This document shows positions 27,838 through 37,454 of a stretch of DNA of 64,000 bases, piece by piece. The stretch covers positions 1 to 64,000 of the forward strand of contig CAIRMR010000107.1 in assembly GCA_903879715.1 (NCBI GenBank). The letters are read 5' to 3'. Position 1 is the first letter of the stretch. Each line of letters opens with the position of its first letter. The notes beneath the pieces were generated by a model that saw only the letters and a program-made list of their open reading frames with translations, made no database searches and was not told the DNA's origin. The DNA comes from an uncultured Bacteroidales bacterium (GTDB taxonomy: Bacteria > Bacteroidota > Bacteroidia > Bacteroidales > UBA4417). The position numbers were made by a program, and so were the translations under genes.

Positions 27838-29082
27838 TTATTTTTGACCAATGAAATGCGAAATCACAGCCTGTCCGAGTTGGACAAATAAATTGTATTC
27901 GGTTAGCTTTGCATATCCTGTATTATCCAGATACCCTTCCTGGTCATTGGCAACCAGGTATTGATGGGCGGCCAGGATACATCCTCCTTCGAACCCGATT
28001 TGTTCCAGTTCAGCATCCAGATCAACTCCTCCGCTGCACGAAACCTTTACCGGATCGAGTTGCGGCGTATTATGCTCAGTCCCGAATGTGATCAGGAAAT
28101 TCTTTGCCCGGAAGTAGGTTATAAAATCTTTCAGAATGGGAAACGTATTTCGTCCCGGGATCAGTTCAACACTATAAATCCCTTTACTGACAAGAACTTC
28201 ATACAAATCTTCCTTGTTTCTTTCGTAATCAGTAAAATTACCTTTAGCGTCATCGAGCAATACCGGGTAGCATGGAATACCACCGGCACTGATAATAACA
28301 TCTTTTACCTGTTCGAGGCTTAAAAAAGCTTTCGGATCTTCAGGCACAAAAGCCCGTCCACCTGTTTTCAGGAGATTTCCACGAATTTCGTTTTCCAGTC
28401 CTGCAGTATCGTTTAATTCTGATTTCATTTCTTTGCCGGAGAATATCTGCTTATAAAAATCCGTCTTCTGTTCCGCTGTATCGAAATTTTCGTTGATAGC
28501 TTCCCGCAATGCCTTGGCAATATGCCTTTCCCGCAGCATGTTCTTTGCATACTTAGCTTTTAATTCATCAAAAGTAAAGCTGAATCCTGCATTCAGTTCG
28601 TTCAGAAAAGCATTCAGTTTTTCCACCATTTCGGCGGTCTGAATATTGCTTTCTGTCTGTACCTGTTCAAGTAAAGTAAGAGCATCTTTACCAATCTTCA
28701 GGGGCTGGGTCAATCCTTTCCCGCTCATATAGGTGCGGCCCGGATTGGCCGGATCGTTAACCCTGATACCTTCCGCCTGCAGATCTTTCTGCAACGACAT
28801 GAATTCTATATTGAACAACGGGAAAATCCGGTATTTTTGAGCCAACTCAACAAATTCAGCATACCCATCAGTGGTATAAAAGTCATTGATGCCAAGTACC
28901 TGTATGCCTTCATCTTTCGCCATCCGAAATGCCTGTTCAATTTCAGTAAAGGCACTGAACGAAAACGGGGTATGAAAATGGCCGTTTACTAAAAGCACGT
29001 TGTGTTTGCCTTTGCGTTTAAAGTCTTCCAGCAGTGTTTGCCTTTGAGGAAATCTTTTAAATATGGATTGATCATTGCTCAT
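27838..29082 (-). CDS. PHP-domain protein of the rhamnose cluster
   Basis: A 414-residue cytoplasmic protein with a PHP-type metal site: H35-F-H37-T-P-F-S41 is the first motif, 'GINDFYT' (65-71) replaces the usual T-D-H, and later 'TFGTEHNT' and 'AAHQY' supply further ligands. An unusual helical segment (about 130-250, rich in Glu, Asn and Lys) is inserted in the domain. PHP domains are metal-dependent phosphoesterases or hydrolases. The reaction here is unknown; its place between the rhamnulose-1-P aldolase and the kinase suggests a sugar phosphate or lactone. The changed second motif means that the metal set may differ from that of histidinol-phosphatase relatives. Confidence 0.75.
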   Translation of the reverse strand: MSNDQSIFKRFPQRQTLLEDFKRKGKHNVLLVNGHFHTPFSFSAFTEIEQAFRMAKDEGIQVLGINDFYTTDGYAEFVELAQKYRIFPLFNIEFMSLQKDLQAEGIRVNDPANPGRTYMSGKGLTQPLKIGKDALTLLEQVQTESNIQTAEMVEKLNAFLNELNAGFSFTFDELKAKYAKNMLRERHIAKALREAINENFDTAEQKTDFYKQIFSGKEMKSELNDTAGLENEIRGNLLKTGGRAFVPEDPKAFLSLEQVKDVIISAGGIPCYPVLLDDAKGNFTDYERNKEDLYEVLVSKGIYSVELIPGRNTFPILKDFITYFRAKNFLITFGTEHNTPQLDPVKVSCSGGVDLDAELEQIGFEGGCILAAHQYLVANDQEGYLDNTGYAKLTEYNLFVQLGQAVISHFIGQK

Positions 29083-29183
29083 AATTTGCTTTTAAGTTAA
29101 TTTTGAATTTCAGCATTAAGTGTGGTTTTACCTGACTTTTCGTGTTATATATTTTCTCGCATTCCAATATGCTTTTCAGAAAC

Positions 29184-30554
29184 TCAGGGGATTAAACGGA
29201 ACGGCTCAATTTTCTTCAGCCCCAGATCCAATTTGGTTTCGGCACCTGTAAATGCCTTATTCCACATAATCATTGCAGCACCTAAGGCAGTAGCATTGTC
29301 AATCTCGGATGTAAATACAGACTTCCAGGGTAGTAAAGCGGCCAGCAAACGGACAAAGATTTCGTTGCGGGCAAATCCACCGGTGATATAAACCGAACGC
29401 GTGGAATCCTTTTTAGGAATAACAAGTTCCAATGAATCCAGGCACTGGTAAGTTAAATCGATAATAAGCTGGTGATATGCTTCTTCATATGAAACAAAAG
29501 CTGAAAGATCCACCGATGAATCAACATAGTCTGCCGGAATACCGTTAATGAAAAAAGCCCGTTTGCGAAGCAGTTTGAGCATCAACGATTCGTCTGGTTT
29601 AACACTTTTAAAATAATCGGCTTTAACTCCGAAATAAGAAGCAATGTGGTCTGAATTCACATCATGAATATGACCCATAAAAAGGCGGGCAGATTTTACC
29701 TGTTTTTGCCTGGTACTCATATAACAGAGGCCATCTTTTTTTAGTTGCTCAGCAGTTAATGGTTCATCGTTAAACGGATTCATGAAAATGCACCAGGTCC
29801 CTGTGGAAATCAGGATGAAAGGATCGGCACTGCCTATTAAATATGGAACCAGGGATGATGAGCTATCGTGGATACCGATTCCGACCTGTATTTTTTGTCC
29901 GTTAATAACTGTTTCAGCGGCATCTTCATTCGAAACCGGAGCCGGCAATTGTATGTTTTCATTTGCAAGCCATGAATGATAGCAGTGCTTATCGAAATCC
30001 CACATTGCTGTATGACAGCCGATTGATGTGTATTCAGAACAAATACGCTTTGAAAAAATATAACTCAGGTATTGAGGGAAATGTAAAACGTGATTAACAT
30101 TGCTGAAAAGTGTTGGCATGTGCTTCTTTAACCAAAGAATCTGTAAACCGGAATTCAGCATGCCCAATGCCGGAGAAGCTGTTCGGCGCGAGAACTCATC
30201 AACACCGCCATATTTTTCATAAAGACCTGCAAGAACTTCATCAGGCATAGGTTTAAGGTAGTTGTAAATTGGAGTTAGTCGTTGCCCTTTGAAATCCAGG
30301 TAAGCTAAGGATGCTCCATAGGTTGCAAAATTTATTGCTTTCAGGTTAAAGTCTGATCTTGCCTGAAATGCTGACACAGATTGAATCATCCATTCTTCAA
30401 CTTTAGCGATATCGTCGCACGAAACCCCATCTTCATCGGTTATTTCTGCAAATTTTTCCTCTGTCTGAAATACGAGTTTTAATCCGGAATCGAATAGAAG
30501 AATCTTCTTATTGGTTTTACCTATATCGAAAATGGCAATAACATCTTTTTTCAT
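29184..30554 (-). CDS. rhaB: FGGY-family kinase, probable L-rhamnulokinase
   Basis: A 456-residue FGGY carbohydrate kinase. 'AIFDIGKTNKKILLFD' is the first phosphate-binding motif, 'GIHDSSSSLVPYL' contains the catalytic-type aspartate, 'ISTGTWCIFMNPF' is the adenosine-side motif and 'VYITGGFARNEIFVRLLAAL' the C-terminal one. No other sugar kinase is in the window, and the pathway needs L-rhamnulose to L-rhamnulose-1-P between rhaA and the aldolase, so that role is the best inference. It is shorter than E. coli RhaB (489). It lies between the PHP protein and a zinc dehydrogenase on the same strand. Confidence 0.85.
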   Translation of the reverse strand: MKKDVIAIFDIGKTNKKILLFDSGLKLVFQTEEKFAEITDEDGVSCDDIAKVEEWMIQSVSAFQARSDFNLKAINFATYGASLAYLDFKGQRLTPIYNYLKPMPDEVLAGLYEKYGGVDEFSRRTASPALGMLNSGLQILWLKKHMPTLFSNVNHVLHFPQYLSYIFSKRICSEYTSIGCHTAMWDFDKHCYHSWLANENIQLPAPVSNEDAAETVINGQKIQVGIGIHDSSSSLVPYLIGSADPFILISTGTWCIFMNPFNDEPLTAEQLKKDGLCYMSTRQKQVKSARLFMGHIHDVNSDHIASYFGVKADYFKSVKPDESLMLKLLRKRAFFINGIPADYVDSSVDLSAFVSYEEAYHQLIIDLTYQCLDSLELVIPKKDSTRSVYITGGFARNEIFVRLLAALLPWKSVFTSEIDNATALGAAMIMWNKAFTGAETKLDLGLKKIEPFRLIP

Positions 30555-30642
30555 TGTATCCTGATTTTTATGGTGTAGTTGTAATTGCTCAAGTCTTTTC
30601 TGTTACTTGTTTACTTCGCTGAAGTGCTGACAGTTATTTATC

Positions 30643-31683
30643 TCATTTCTCGAAATCAATCATTGCTTTCATCACTCCGTCTTTATATCCGGCAACCAGT
30701 TCAAACGCTTTGTGAGTATCTTCGAATGTGAATCTGTGAGTTGGCATTAAACTAACATCAACAAGTCTTTCCGACATCATTTCCAGTGCACGTTCCACAC
30801 AGCCGACTTGTCTTCGTACATTGGTAATTGTAATTTCTTTACGCCTGAGTGTATCTACATCAAACGACCATCTGCTGAATTCCGGAATGCCAATTATCAT
30901 CAGTTTGCCGCCAGGTTTAAGTATTTCAATTGCCTGGTCGATAGCTTCCTGTTTACCACAGCATTCAAAAACTACATCCAGCAATAGTGGCTCTTTTCCT
31001 TTTATTGAAGCTACAATATCTTCATTATCAGGATTCCCTGTCCAACTTGCACCGCATTTTTTGGCAATTTCAAGACGCTTATTTAATTTATCTGTCACAT
31101 ACACTTTTTCAGCACCCTGTGCCAGTGCCGGAAGTAAAACGCTCATGCCGATTGGTCCAAATCCCAGTATTCCAATTTTTGTTCCTTTCATTGGAATGGA
31201 CTGCTTTACTGCATAAACACCTATGGCCAATGGTTCTGAAATTGCTGCCTGGTCATAACTGAGTTTATCCGAAATCGGGATACAACTTGATTCAGGCATA
31301 ATAATGTATTCGCTCAGGCATCCTTCAGCCTGTCCCGGGCAACCCAGGAATTTTAATTTCCGACAGGTATGTTCACGGCCTGTAAGGCACTGATCGCATT
31401 CTCCGCAGGGCATAGCGGGTTCAATAGCAATACGCTGACCAACTTTAAGGCTTTTTACGGCTTTCCCGACAGCAATAACTTGTCCGGCGCCTTCGTGTCC
31501 AAGTGCGAACGGAAATTGAACGACCTGGCTCCCGATTTTACCATATTTAAAATAATGCACATCAGAACCACAAACGCCAACAGTTTGCATTTTTATCAGA
31601 ACACCAGTGTCGTTGATAATTACAGGATCCGGTAGTTCAACCATCCTGATCTGCTGTATCCCTGTGAGCTGCATTGCTTTCAT
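30643..31683 (-). CDS. Zinc-dependent polyol-type dehydrogenase
   Basis: A 346-residue medium-chain dehydrogenase with both zinc sites: catalytic 'GVCGSDVHYFKYG' and 'ALGHEGAGQVI', and the structural four-cysteine lobe 'CGECDQCLTGREHTC'. The NAD site is 'KIGILGFGPIGMSVL'. The pattern is that of sorbitol/xylitol dehydrogenases, which oxidise a secondary alcohol to a ketose. The substrate is unknown. It adjoins the FGGY kinase, and a polyol dehydrogenase plus kinase pair raises the possibility that the kinase also serves a second ketose. Confidence 0.85.
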   Translation of the reverse strand: MKAMQLTGIQQIRMVELPDPVIINDTGVLIKMQTVGVCGSDVHYFKYGKIGSQVVQFPFALGHEGAGQVIAVGKAVKSLKVGQRIAIEPAMPCGECDQCLTGREHTCRKLKFLGCPGQAEGCLSEYIIMPESSCIPISDKLSYDQAAISEPLAIGVYAVKQSIPMKGTKIGILGFGPIGMSVLLPALAQGAEKVYVTDKLNKRLEIAKKCGASWTGNPDNEDIVASIKGKEPLLLDVVFECCGKQEAIDQAIEILKPGGKLMIIGIPEFSRWSFDVDTLRRKEITITNVRRQVGCVERALEMMSERLVDVSLMPTHRFTFEDTHKAFELVAGYKDGVMKAMIDFEK

Positions 31684-31731
31684 ATCAGTAGCATTCTTTC
31701 GGGTTCCTTAAAGATAAAATTAAAATTTCTG

Positions 31732-32376
31732 TTACCACATCAGGCAGGCTGCAGGTGCTTTAGTAAGGTCGCCTGTTTTCCAGTCGGCTAATAAAAACTC
31801 CTCAGCAGCGAAACTTCCTGTTATGGCCAGAACTTTGCAGCCGGCTGCTTTACCGGCTTTTTCACCGCTGATTGCATCTTCAACAACCAGGCAATTTTCC
31901 GGTTTTACCTCTAATCGCTTTGCTGCCTCAAGATAGATGTCCGGAAAGGGCTTCTTCCTTTCCACTTCGAGTCCGTTAACCGTTGTGTCGAAAGTTGCTG
32001 CAGGAATCCCGATTTCGCGCAGATTACAATGCATTTTAATTTCATCGGCACTGGTGGCAACAGCAATTTTCAGATTTTTATCTTTACACTTCTTTATGAA
32101 CTCTATCACTCCGGGAAGTGGTTCGAGTTTTCCCCTGGTAATATTTTCGTAGATTTCGTAGGTTCTCTTCTTGTCCTTTTCAACATCAAACGGAAAACCG
32201 TATTTTTCAGCTACTCCACCCAGAAATCGGTTTTCGCCCATTCCTGTAAAAGGCTTAAAGTCTTCTTTACTTACTAAAAGCCCTTTTTCGGCAAACATCA
32301 CTATAGCTGCTTTACAGATAAATTCTTCCGAATCCACCAGTACCCCATCCATATCAAATAACACGGCTTCAATCAT
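31732..32376 (-). CDS. HAD phosphatase/phosphomutase, beta-PGM subfamily
   Basis: A 214-residue HAD hydrolase with all four motifs: 'LFDMDGVLVDS' (nucleophile D8, acid D10), 'VATSAD', the lysine in 'ERKKPFPDIY' and 'CLVVEDAISG'. A four-helix cap lies between motifs I and II. The length and cap match beta-phosphoglucomutase-like sugar phosphatases. It probably dephosphorylates a small sugar or polyol phosphate from the surrounding pathway. Confidence 0.85.
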   Translation of the reverse strand: MIEAVLFDMDGVLVDSEEFICKAAIVMFAEKGLLVSKEDFKPFTGMGENRFLGGVAEKYGFPFDVEKDKKRTYEIYENITRGKLEPLPGVIEFIKKCKDKNLKIAVATSADEIKMHCNLREIGIPAATFDTTVNGLEVERKKPFPDIYLEAAKRLEVKPENCLVVEDAISGEKAGKAAGCKVLAITGSFAAEEFLLADWKTGDLTKAPAACLMW

Positions 32377-32394
32377 TTCTCACTCTTTGACAAT

Positions 32395-32461
32395 CGTTAT
32401 TCGTTAATTGTTATTCGTTATTCGTTATTCGTTATTCGTCACCCTGAGCGAAGTCGAAGGG
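32395..32461. repeat. Heptamer tandem plus dispersed REP-like unit
   Basis: About six tandem copies of the heptamer TTATTCG (two degenerate) lie at 32395-32439. They run directly into CACCCTGAGCGAAGTCGAAG (32440-32459) plus GG. I recognise the latter as a short dispersed repeat common between genes in Bacteroidota. It fills most of the 87-bp gap between the two HAD genes and its G/C-rich part can form a small hairpin. Confidence 0.65.
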
Positions 32462-32463
32462 CA

Positions 32464-33279
32464 TTATTCGTACATCGTACATCCTTCATCAATTATGTCA
32501 ATTACACCATTCAGAATATAACGGGGCTGGTAAGGGAAAGATTTCATGGTTTCCCTGTCAGTTATTCCGCTTAAAACCAATACAGTATCAATTTCGGATT
32601 CAATTCCTGCGATAATATCCGTGTCCATGCGGTCGCCAATAATTACAGTATCCTCAGGCTCAATTCCTAGTTTTTTTACAGCAATCCGCATCATTAAAGG
32701 GTTAGGCTTTCCGATAAAATATGCATTGCGGCCTGTTACCATCTCAATTGGAGCTATAAGAGCCTTGGTAGCCGGTGTAATGCCATTTTCAATAGGACCA
32801 CTGATATCAGGATTTGTGCCAATCAGTTTCGCACCCTTGATAACCAGGTTTACGGCGAGTTCAATCCGGTCGAAGCTATAGGATTTCGATTCACCCATTA
32901 CCACATAGTCAGGATTAACATTATTCATCGTATATCCTACGTTATAAAGCGCATTGATAAGGCCTGCATCACCAATTATGTATGCACTCCCTTTTGGGTG
33001 CTGTGAATCCAGGAATGTTGCAGTTGCCAGGGCAGAGGTGTAGAAATGGGATTGATCAACCTCAATGCCAAGACGACTTAGTTTTTCCTGGAGTTCTTTT
33101 GGCGTCCGCTCACTGGAATTCGTCAGAAAGACAAAACTTTTTTCTTCCGTTTTAAGCCATTCAACAAACTCTTTTACCCCGGGGAGCAGCTTATTGCCAT
33201 GATAGATAACGCCGTCCATATCGCAGATGAAACCTTTCTTGGCCTTAATCTTAGCAATGTTTGTCTTATTGACTTTCAT
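32464..33279 (-). CDS. HAD-IIA (NagD-like) phosphatase
   Basis: A 271-residue HAD hydrolase of the NagD/PGP subfamily: 'KGFICDMDGVIYHGNKLLPG' is motif I, 'FVFLTNSSERTP' motif II, 'FIGKPNPLMM' the lysine motif and 'TVIIGDRMDTDI' motif IV, with a C2-type cap between II and III. Relatives act on nucleotide or sugar phosphates. Together with the preceding HAD gene it gives the block two phosphatases of different cap types. Confidence 0.88.
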   Translation of the reverse strand: MKVNKTNIAKIKAKKGFICDMDGVIYHGNKLLPGVKEFVEWLKTEEKSFVFLTNSSERTPKELQEKLSRLGIEVDQSHFYTSALATATFLDSQHPKGSAYIIGDAGLINALYNVGYTMNNVNPDYVVMGESKSYSFDRIELAVNLVIKGAKLIGTNPDISGPIENGITPATKALIAPIEMVTGRNAYFIGKPNPLMMRIAVKKLGIEPEDTVIIGDRMDTDIIAGIESEIDTVLVLSGITDRETMKSFPYQPRYILNGVIDIIDEGCTMYE

Positions 33280-33378
33280 AATTGGTTATTTTTCTGAGAT
33301 AGAATAAAAGAAATGGTGTATTCATTTACCTGTAAAAGTTTCAAGTTTTACAGGTAAATCATCACTTCACTCTTCCTG

Positions 33379-35847
33379 CTATATCCCTTTTTTATTCCTC
33401 ATTTTGATGCTTGCATCTCCAAAGTCGGTACCCGAAATATGGCCTTTTAAAGGTACAATTTTTTGGTCAATGGCATCGAGTATCCATTCTGCCTGAGGGA
33501 AGAAGTGATCTTCCAGTTCATGAGCCGGAACAATCCAGTTTCTTGAGCCGACAACAACCGGTGGAGCATCCAGGTCATCGAAAGCCAGTTCGGAAATGGT
33601 ATGCGCCATTTCTTTAAGGAATGATCCCCTGGAATTGGCATCGCTGGTGAGAACGATACGGCCAGTTTTTTTAACCGATTCAATCACTATATCATAGTTA
33701 AACGGAACAAGGCTGCGGGCGTCAATTACTTCGGCCGTCATTCCATACTTTTCTTTCAGGATATCAGCAGCTTCGAGTGCCCTGTAAAGTGTAGCCCCGA
33801 TGGAAAGAATCGTAATATCTTCACCTTTGCGTTTGATATCTGGTTCGCCGAAAGGAATTTCATAATAACCCTCAGGTACGCCGCCTTCGTGAAACAATTC
33901 AGCTACATCATAAATCCTCTGGCTTTCGAAGAAAATAACCGGGTCAGTTCCCTGTAATGCTGAATTCATAAGTCCTTTGGCATCATACGGTGTTGCGGGG
34001 AAAGCCACTTTCAGGCCTGGAATATGAGCTACTAGCGATGTCCAGTCCTGCGAATGCTGTGCACCGTATTTCGATCCTACCGAAACCCTGATCACTACCG
34101 GCATTTTAATAATATTGCCGCTCATCGCCTGCCATTTGGGAAGCTGGTTAAATACTTCATCTCCGCAACGGCCCAGGAAATCGCAATACATAATTTCGGC
34201 AATAACCCTGCCTCCGGCCATTCCGTAACCAATTGCGGTTCCAACAATAGCGCCTTCGGCAATTGGGGAATTGAACAGCCTGTGGTATGGCAGAGCCTCG
34301 GTAAGTCCACGGTAAACGGCAAATGCGCCGCCCCAGTCGCGATTTTCCTCTCCGTAGGCAACAAGCGTAGGATCTTTGTAGAACCTGTCGATAATGGCTT
34401 CGAAAAGACCGTCTTTTAACTGGTAGGTTTTAAGTTTGGAATGAGGTTTCCCGTCTTTATCAAGCCCGAATCTCTCTTTTTTCTTAAGTTGCTGTACCCT
34501 TGGATTTTCTTCCATAGTCATCAGGGCATCAGGGGTACGATCTTCCATTTTGTCAATCGATCCATTCGAAAATATCATTTCACCGATTGTTTCCGGATAA
34601 GCGACTAGGTCCATCCGTGGCGAAACGCTGTCGTCGATTGCTTTTTTCAAAGCTTTAACAATGCTATCAACAACTACAAGTTTTACAGCTTCAATTTCCT
34701 CTTTTTTAGCAATTCCCGAACGGATAAGATCGGCTGAATAGGTAAGCAGCGAATCCTGTTTTTCCCATGCGTCAATTTCTTCCCTGCTGCGGTATGAGGA
34801 AGCATCGGAAGGGGAGTGGCCTGTAAAACGATAAGTTAGTGTGTCGAGCAGTACCGGTCCTTTTTTCTCTTCAAGAATTTTCTTTTTGCGGCGGAATGCA
34901 TCAATCACAGCGAGTGGATTGTATCCATCAACCCGCTCGGCATGCATCATTTCAGGGTTTACACCTGCGCCAACGCGGGCAAGCATATCGTAACCCATTG
35001 TTTCGCCGCGGGTTTGGCCACCCATCCCATACTGGTTATTCATGAAATTGAAGATAATCGGCAGCCCTCCTCTGTAAGGATCTTCCCATAAGGTGCGGAA
35101 CTGATCCATTGTTGCAAAACTGATTCCTTCCCATACCGGTCCACAAGCCATAGAAGCATCACCAATATTGGCTACTACTATGCCGGGTTTGGAATTTACT
35201 TTTTTGAATAAAGCTGCACCGACCGAAATATCACCCGAGCCACCTACAATAGCGTTGTTCGGATATACTCCGAAAGGAGTAAAAAAGGCATGCATGGAAC
35301 CACCCAAACCTTTATTGAAACCTGTTTTCCTGGCAAATATCTCAGCCAACGTTCCATACAAAAGAAAATCAGTTGCCAGTTCCTTTGCGTCACCTTTAAA
35401 TCCTTTTTCAACTACCTGCAGAGTTTCACCGTTGAAATGTACTTTCATTATATTCATCAACGCTTTTTCGTCGAGCTGATGAATTGCGGATAAGCCTTTT
35501 GCAAGGATCTCGCCATGCGAACGGTGCGATCCGAAAATATAGTCATCTACGCTCAGCGTGTAAGCCATTCCTACCGCAGCAGCTTCCTGGCCCATCGAAA
35601 GGTGAGCGGGGCCCGGATGGTTGTATGGAATTCCCTGGTATTCACCTGCTGTCTTGATGAGGTTCAGCATGGTTTCGAACTCACGGATCATCACCATATC
35701 CCGGTATATGCGGAGAAAATCGTCTTTTGAATAGATTTTCTTTTCCTGCTCAATGGTTTTGCTGTATTGGTTTACTGGTATTTTACCAAAGCTGATTTCG
35801 CCTTTTTTTCTGGCTTCCGTCGGATCAATAAATAATGATTTTGGCAT
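33379..35847 (-). CDS. Fused E1 alpha-beta of a 2-oxoacid or acetoin-type dehydrogenase
   Basis: An 822-residue fusion. Residues 35-420 are E1 alpha, with '[15 protein letters not shown]', the substrate-entry stretch '[15 protein letters not shown]', and the TPP motif starting '[16 protein letters not shown]' and ending '[11 protein letters not shown]'. Residues 470-800 are E1 beta, with '[12 protein letters not shown]', '[20 protein letters not shown]' and '[14 protein letters not shown]'. About 60 extra residues follow 'FGSHRSH' before the 'GLGGSMHAF' loop. It decarboxylates a 2-oxo or alpha-hydroxyketone substrate and acylates the lipoyl arm of E2. The E2 gene lies directly upstream on the same strand. 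Whether the substrate is pyruvate, a branched-chain oxoacid, acetoin or something from this pathway is not decidable by eye. Confidence 0.9.
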   Translation of the reverse strand: MPKSLFIDPTEARKKGEISFGKIPVNQYSKTIEQEKKIYSKDDFLRIYRDMVMIREFETMLNLIKTAGEYQGIPYNHPGPAHLSMGQEAAAVGMAYTLSVDDYIFGSHRSHGEILAKGLSAIHQLDEKALMNIMKVHFNGETLQVVEKGFKGDAKELATDFLLYGTLAEIFARKTGFNKGLGGSMHAFFTPFGVYPNNAIVGGSGDISVGAALFKKVNSKPGIVVANIGDASMACGPVWEGISFATMDQFRTLWEDPYRGGLPIIFNFMNNQYGMGGQTRGETMGYDMLARVGAGVNPEMMHAERVDGYNPLAVIDAFRRKKKILEEKKGPVLLDTLTYRFTGHSPSDASSYRSREEIDAWEKQDSLLTYSADLIRSGIAKKEEIEAVKLVVVDSIVKALKKAIDDSVSPRMDLVAYPETIGEMIFSNGSIDKMEDRTPDALMTMEENPRVQQLKKKERFGLDKDGKPHSKLKTYQLKDGLFEAIIDRFYKDPTLVAYGEENRDWGGAFAVYRGLTEALPYHRLFNSPIAEGAIVGTAIGYGMAGGRVIAEIMYCDFLGRCGDEVFNQLPKWQAMSGNIIKMPVVIRVSVGSKYGAQHSQDWTSLVAHIPGLKVAFPATPYDAKGLMNSALQGTDPVIFFESQRIYDVAELFHEGGVPEGYYEIPFGEPDIKRKGEDITILSIGATLYRALEAADILKEKYGMTAEVIDARSLVPFNYDIVIESVKKTGRIVLTSDANSRGSFLKEMAHTISELAFDDLDAPPVVVGSRNWIVPAHELEDHFFPQAEWILDAIDQKIVPLKGHISGTDFGDASIKMRNKKGI

Positions 35848-35932
35848 GTTTTTGACTTTTTGTAAATGTTTTTATTTAGAAAGAAACCAGACGTTATCTA
35901 AGTTCCATCCGTGTTAACTGTTTTATGTTTTG

Positions 35933-37249
35933 CTATACAAGATCGTTGCTTAGATTTTCAATCTGATTCCTGATTTCTTTAAGAAATGCGGATGCCGGTG
36001 CACCGTCAAGAGCCCGGTGATCGTAAGTAAGAGACAAACCGATAACAGGTATAAAAGCAATAATTCCGTTTCCAATGTCAGCAGGACGATATGTGATTGT
36101 ATTCACTCCAAGAATTCCCGACTGAGGCAGGTTGATAACGGGAGTAAATAATTCAATGCCATATGCACCTAAGTTCGAGATTGTAAAACTGGCGTTTTCA
36201 CTCCGCAGAAGTTCAGGGTCAACATTTCCCTTACGGCAATTTTCAGCCATTGCTTTCATCTGGGTCGCCAAAGCTTTTAATTTCAGATCATCAGCATTGC
36301 GGATAACAGGAACCATCAGGCCGCGGTCGGTATCAACAGCAATTCCAAGGTGAACTTTTTTAAATGTTTTGGTCCTGTCGCCCAGAAAATGTGAGTTGAT
36401 GGCAGGCATTTTCTCCAGTGCACGAACGGTTGCGTAGCAAACCAGGTCGTTCAAAGTAATATTAGGTATTTCACCTTTTTCGGCCCTTACCTTATATGAT
36501 GCGCGAAGTTCGAGCAATTTACGTGCATCGGCACTGGTATGGTGGGTAAGTTGGGCTGAATTTTGGAGGGAAGCATGCATCCCTTTGGCAATCAGCTTGC
36601 GCATATTGCTCAGAGGCGTTTCCACAAAATCATCATTTGAAATAATCGGTGCAAAAGCTGGAGTGCTGACATTTTGTTCTGCTTTCACCGTTTTAATAGC
36701 TTCAGGTTCGGCTTTTGGAACGATCAGGACGGCGGGTTCAGCTTTCGGAGCATTTAAACCTGCAGATTCAACATCCCTGACAATAATTCTGCCATTTGGG
36801 CCGCTGCCATGTAATCCCTGAATAGAGATTCCTTTAGCCTGGGCAATGCATCTGGCCCGGGGAGAAATCCTTATTTTTTCATCAGAGGGAGTTTCAACGC
36901 TTGCGTCATGCTGGCTTGTTTCAAGAGGATTCACATTTACTGAATCAGCAGCCGAAAGTTCAACAGCAGAAGTTGTGGGAGAGGAAGAACGAAATGCATC
37001 AACAGATTCACCCGCTTTTCCGATAACTGCAACATTAGCCAGAACAGGCACTTCATCGCCTTCTTCGTAAAAAAATTCCAGTAAAATGCCTGACACTTTT
37101 GCTATTTCGTCAAAAGAAGCTTTGTCAGTTTCATAGCAAAATAAAACATCACCTTCTTCGACGATATCGCCTTTTTTCTTTTCCCACCTTGTAATGATGC
37201 AGGATTCGACCGATTGCCCGAGCCGGGGCATAAATACAGCTTCTGCCAT
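35933..37249 (-). CDS. Dihydrolipoamide acyltransferase (E2)
   Basis: A 438-residue E2. The lipoyl domain (1-80) has the lipoyl lysine in 'CYETDKASF'. A linker follows, then a peripheral-subunit-binding domain ('ISPRARCIAQAKGI', 'GSGPNGRIIVRDV'), an Ala/Pro/Glu-rich linker and the catalytic domain with 'YDHRALDGAPASAFL', the H-x-x-x-D-G active site. It passes the acyl group from the fused E1 to CoA. No E3 (lipoamide dehydrogenase) is in the window, so the complex must borrow one. It is the first gene of the - strand block, divergent from gntR; the palindrome at 37383-37398 lies 134 bp upstream of its start. Confidence 0.92.
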   Translation of the reverse strand: MAEAVFMPRLGQSVESCIITRWEKKKGDIVEEGDVLFCYETDKASFDEIAKVSGILLEFFYEEGDEVPVLANVAVIGKAGESVDAFRSSSPTTSAVELSAADSVNVNPLETSQHDASVETPSDEKIRISPRARCIAQAKGISIQGLHGSGPNGRIIVRDVESAGLNAPKAEPAVLIVPKAEPEAIKTVKAEQNVSTPAFAPIISNDDFVETPLSNMRKLIAKGMHASLQNSAQLTHHTSADARKLLELRASYKVRAEKGEIPNITLNDLVCYATVRALEKMPAINSHFLGDRTKTFKKVHLGIAVDTDRGLMVPVIRNADDLKLKALATQMKAMAENCRKGNVDPELLRSENASFTISNLGAYGIELFTPVINLPQSGILGVNTITYRPADIGNGIIAFIPVIGLSLTYDHRALDGAPASAFLKEIRNQIENLSNDLV

Positions 37250-37382
37250 ATTGTTTAGGTATTAAGTTGAATTATGAAAATATTTCTAACTTGTTAACAT
37301 AAGATAAAACATGTTCCAGATTGTAGTCTCTAAAGTATGACTTTATCAGTATGTTAAAAATTTCTGTAAAATTAAACATTAA

Positions 37383-37415
37383 ACTTGTATATACAAGTAT
37401 TTATAATTAATTTTG
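37383..37415. promoter_or_regulatory. GntR/HutC-type operator with -7 element
   Basis: ACTTGTATATACAAGT (37383-37398) is a perfect 16-bp palindrome containing GTATATAC, which fits the GT-N-TA-N-AC core known for HutC-type regulators. TAATTTTG (37408-37415) matches the Bacteroidota -7 consensus TAnnTTTG, so the palindrome covers the -33 region of the gntR promoter. This predicts autorepression, and possibly control of the divergent E2-E1 operon from the same 205-bp gap. Confidence 0.7.
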
Positions 37416-37454
37416 TAAAATTATTTTTGAAACCAATTATTTAGCCCTTGAACC

